DNA from: Nemertoderma westbladi
Taxonomy: Eukaryota > Xenacoelomorpha > Nemertodermatida > Nemertodermatidae
Length of the DNA stretch: 21,614 nucleotides
Assembly (NCBI GenBank): GCA_032718475.1
Contig: JAUCBJ010003787.1
Location: forward strand, 1-21,614
Reading direction: 5' to 3'
In this document: piece by piece, positions 18,505-21,614 of the stretch
How the letters are laid out: each line of letters opens with the position of its first letter
How positions within the stretch are numbered: position 1 is the first letter of the stretch
Translations under genes and position numbers: made by a program
Notes under the pieces: model-generated
Databases searched by the model: none
What the model was told of the DNA's origin: nothing
Seen by the model: the letters and a program-made list of their open reading frames with translations, nothing else

Positions 18505-20990
18505 CTAACTGAATGCTGCTATAATATTAATGGATATATTATTATTTAAATCCATTTGCATGACAAAGACAAGCAGAGAACGACTTTCAACCAAAGTAGT
18601 TCTGTTGCAGCAGTGGGTGTAGTGTAATTAACAATAACAAAGTTTACTTTGGAAATAATAATTATAACTCCAAAGTTAGAGAGCAAATTATTTATAGTTT
18701 ATTTTTCGGTACATCATTAGGATAATAGGTGGGGTCGGGTAGTCCATCTAAATTATGAGTATTATTTTGGGACATCCTGTATTTCATTACCATAACCATA
18801 GCAACGTAAAATGCCAGTAAACTGAGTAAACAGTGTGCTCTGTGGTTATCAGCACGACTGTTAACGTGATATCTTAGTAAAACTGGCCTAAATCATAGTA
18901 AATACTTAAAGTAATGTAGCAAATCAATGTTAAAATTTATTTATAATTAAGTCTATCGCAATTTAATATCATGCGCTCTATTTTTTTCGGTCGCGAGATG
19001 TAAATTTGGCGTATAATAAACAGGTTTTTATTCATATGTCTGGTCTGTCTACTTAAATCACGGAGTGTAAGTAAGTCATGTTTAAAAACAGGTAAAGTTA
19101 GTTAATCTGAGGACAACGACCATTATTTGCAATATTTTAAACTAATATTATAGTAACCAACTTATTGCCCAGGTGTACAGAAGGTCAATCAATACTTTAT
19201 ATTTCTACTAATTTCTTTCAATTCCCATTTTTTTCTATTTACCAGATTTAATTCGAGATATTTTTATTATTGATTTTAATCATGGGCATATATATATGAT
19301 CAGTATGTATAACTAACTTGATTTTTTTTTATTTTCGACTACCAATTTTTATGTTTTTTTCTGCGAAATTAACCCAATCAATCTCGAAATTATCATTTAC
19401 AATAATATTTAACGCACCCGATATCTATTTAATGTGTACAGGAACTAAATTATCATTTAAATATTATTATACTTACTCAGTATAACTCGAGTGATATAAG
19501 AAAGGACGTGACATAATGTTTTCATATTCACTTTACGTTGTGTAATAAATATTTTTCTTTAGCCATGTAAATATAACTTTTCTAGCAGTTAATGAATGTA
19601 GCAGGTTGGGGGTTAATAAACTTTTAATTGTGTCGAATTTATGGTTTTATACATGAAGCGCATTGCTTTATTAATAAAACAAAAATGTAGATTCATAAAT
19701 TCCTAATTGAACGAACATATTGCTAATTTTCCCGGTAAATATAATATTACAAAATGTCATCAACATTTTTGAAAATAATTTCATACAAATTATTTAAATT
19801 GTGGCAGTGAACGTTTACTAACTGAGTTATTTTCAGTCACTGTTTTATTCATATTCGTATATAGCCATGCATTAAAATTATTAAATAGGCTATTTTTATA
19901 TATTGGAGATACAATATTTATAATGTAAATGCGACATACCTTGAGGGTGAGTTCGCATGGACGAGGATTATTTCTAGTATTTAGTTTAATTATTAATTAA
20001 TTATTGATGTACCAGATAATTGTTGTTGGTGGCGGGTTTTACCCAGGTTTTGTGCAACTTAGTGTAAATTATGTAATTATTTAAAAAAAACCATGTCCCG
20101 TAAAATATTTCTATAATATCCCCAGTCAGGTCGCTGAGAAATTAAAGGAGTATTTGAAAGATCAAAACTCAATCGTCAATTTATATACTTAAAAACAAAC
20201 AGACAGATCATATTTTTATTTAAATAATATCCAGAGCGGGATGTGGGCGCAAATCTAATTAACATCTCGGTTGTTTAAGAATGTTAAATATCAATGAATG
20301 AAAAGGAGCAGGTTATTGCGGCACTTTGCTCTAATACTCATAACCAAAACAACAAACGAGTGTCAATAGAACAGGTTGCAGTTTCATTTTTCCTGAAATT
20401 AGCTATATGTTAGATTTCCTCTAAAGGAGGATGAATGTAGATTGAATCAAGAATCCCCCCCCCCCCCCCCCCCCCACCCGCATACCCAATTTTCAATAAA
20501 ATTTAGGAGTATTTTGTTATACCGCTGGACATGGAGGCCGCTTTTAATTAGGCTGATTGTTTATTAGTAGTGTTACTTTAAGGTGGTTGGTTGTGGTTAT
20601 CAACTGTTTTTTTTTGTTTTAACGAACCTGTTGTACTCCCATTAATGAATGACTACTGCCATTATTAAAGTCTCATGATAACGGTTGCTATTTTATATCA
20701 TTTACTTAGGTTTGTAATCGTTTCTTTAACAATGTTGTCATTAATAAGTGAGATTCATTCAACTCCTGCCAATACCTTACAATATGGCAGGTGAATAATT
20801 GTGCTTGTATTGAAAAATAGCGCAGTAGTTTAATTAAATAATGTATGAACGTGGAAATTAGTTTAATAATTGTAATAATAGTTTAATAATTATATTAATT
20901 ATATTGTGTGTAGTGTTTCCTTTATAAGTCCCATATTCTATAAGTAGTTTAAGTAGGCTAACTATCTATTGCTTCCCTTATCACTTTTAT
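18505..20990. other. AT-rich intergenic DNA
   Basis: No coding frame of believable composition on either strand and no RNA gene recognised. It contains a 21-bp C tract (20455-20475) and, at about 20300-20440, a stretch that looks related to 8129-8260 (shared GAGCAGGTTA, CACTTT, CCAAAA and GATTTCC words in the same order). Confidence 0.6.
20455..20475. repeat. Homopolymer C tract, 21 bp
   Basis: Twenty-one C following AAGAAT, then ACCCGC. Confidence 0.95.
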
Positions 20991-21460
20991 CTTTTACCCT
21001 ATTTTCCAAAATTCAATTCCAATCCCCTATAATATATTATATTGCCTCAACCTCATATCTAACCCTGCTATAACATATTGAGTCCCACCCATCCACTACA
21101 TTTCCACCTCCCACTTACCATATTTGCCTCATCCATTTACCATATTTCTCGCCTAAAATATTATTGGCCTCTACCCACCTACAATATTTTTCACCCACTG
21201 ATTTACAATATTATTGCACACAACCCCCCCCCCCCCCCCCCCCCCCCCTCCCAGCATTACATGTAACAGCCAAGAGAGATGAACCATCGGGTTGCAATTT
21301 AACCATTAACCCAACGACCATAATGTCCCCAACCTTCTACCATATTGCCCCCTCAATTTAATATATTATTTCACTCATCTACTATATTGCCCCCCACAAT
21401 CTACCCCCCCCCCCAAATACCATAATTCCCCTATTAAACCTACTAAACATTTAATCAATT
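20991..21460. repeat. CT-rich degenerate repeat region with C tracts
   Basis: Loosely repeating units around the words CCATCTAC, CCATATTGCC and TTTACAATATT, on a C+T-rich strand, with C tracts at 21224-21248 (25 C) and 21404-21414 (11 C). Short frames such as 21078-21266 read low-complexity proline-rich protein and are not credible genes. The final 150 bases show nothing recognisable. Confidence 0.55.
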
Positions 21461-21614
21461 AAATACGGACACATAGTTCCTTAAGTTCCTATAAATAATG
21501 CACATAAATATCAAGCCATGTCACCAAAATCACCCATGTCATCTCTATTACCTCTGTGAGACTAATAATGCTGTACAATGCACTCGGTTGTATGCGACCA
21601 TGATTTCATTGAAC

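Overview
This is eukaryotic nuclear DNA from an animal, most likely an invertebrate bilaterian; I cannot place it more closely. Both genes are interrupted by introns, the non-coding DNA is AT-rich and full of microsatellites, minisatellites, foldback elements and homopolymer C tracts, and there is a decayed non-LTR retrotransposon. No bacterial operon signals are present.

The main gene, on the + strand, is a three-exon cell-surface receptor of 708 codons: exon 1 at 1460-2155, exon 2 at 3659-4349 and exon 3 at 17162-17901. It encodes a divergent CUB domain, two more CUB domains, one LDL-receptor class A module, a single transmembrane helix and a proline-rich cytoplasmic tail with a PPPPY motif. 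This layout resembles the NETO and LEV-10 auxiliary subunits of neurotransmitter receptors. Both splice junctions fall inside domains and restore them exactly: the first rebuilds a CVDRVQIYDG CUB core, the second supplies the sixth LDLa cysteine.

The second intron is 12.8 kb and contains a complete same-strand gene for ASNSD1 (asparagine synthetase domain-containing protein 1), at 8886-11468 with at least one intron. Its C-terminal domain is interrupted by a 393-bp G-rich tandem repeat. The repeat is either translated as a roughly 131-residue glycine-rich loop or spliced out as a phase-1 intron; both readings keep the frame.

The rest of that intron is a collection of mobile and repetitive DNA: an inverted-repeat element (4483-4732), a 0.93-kb foldback element carrying repeated GCACCGGTGC-type palindromes (5026-5957), a CTCF-like motif (6102-6120), an 18-bp repeat (6453-6524), a 97-bp hairpin element with a 6-bp target duplication (7756-7864), a foldback element (12205-12622), a frameshifted reverse transcriptase (about 12690-14535) split by a 128-bp tandem repeat, and a minisatellite (14801-15935) with a 151-bp higher-order period.

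After the receptor stop codon come a probable 3' UTR with a strong 43-nt stem-loop (18228-18270) and an AATAAA signal (18499-18504). From there to the end the DNA is AT-rich, then CT-rich, with no recognisable gene. I see no obviously new multi-gene system. The most unusual items are the nested gene with its repeat-bearing catalytic domain and the foldback element with its palindrome array.
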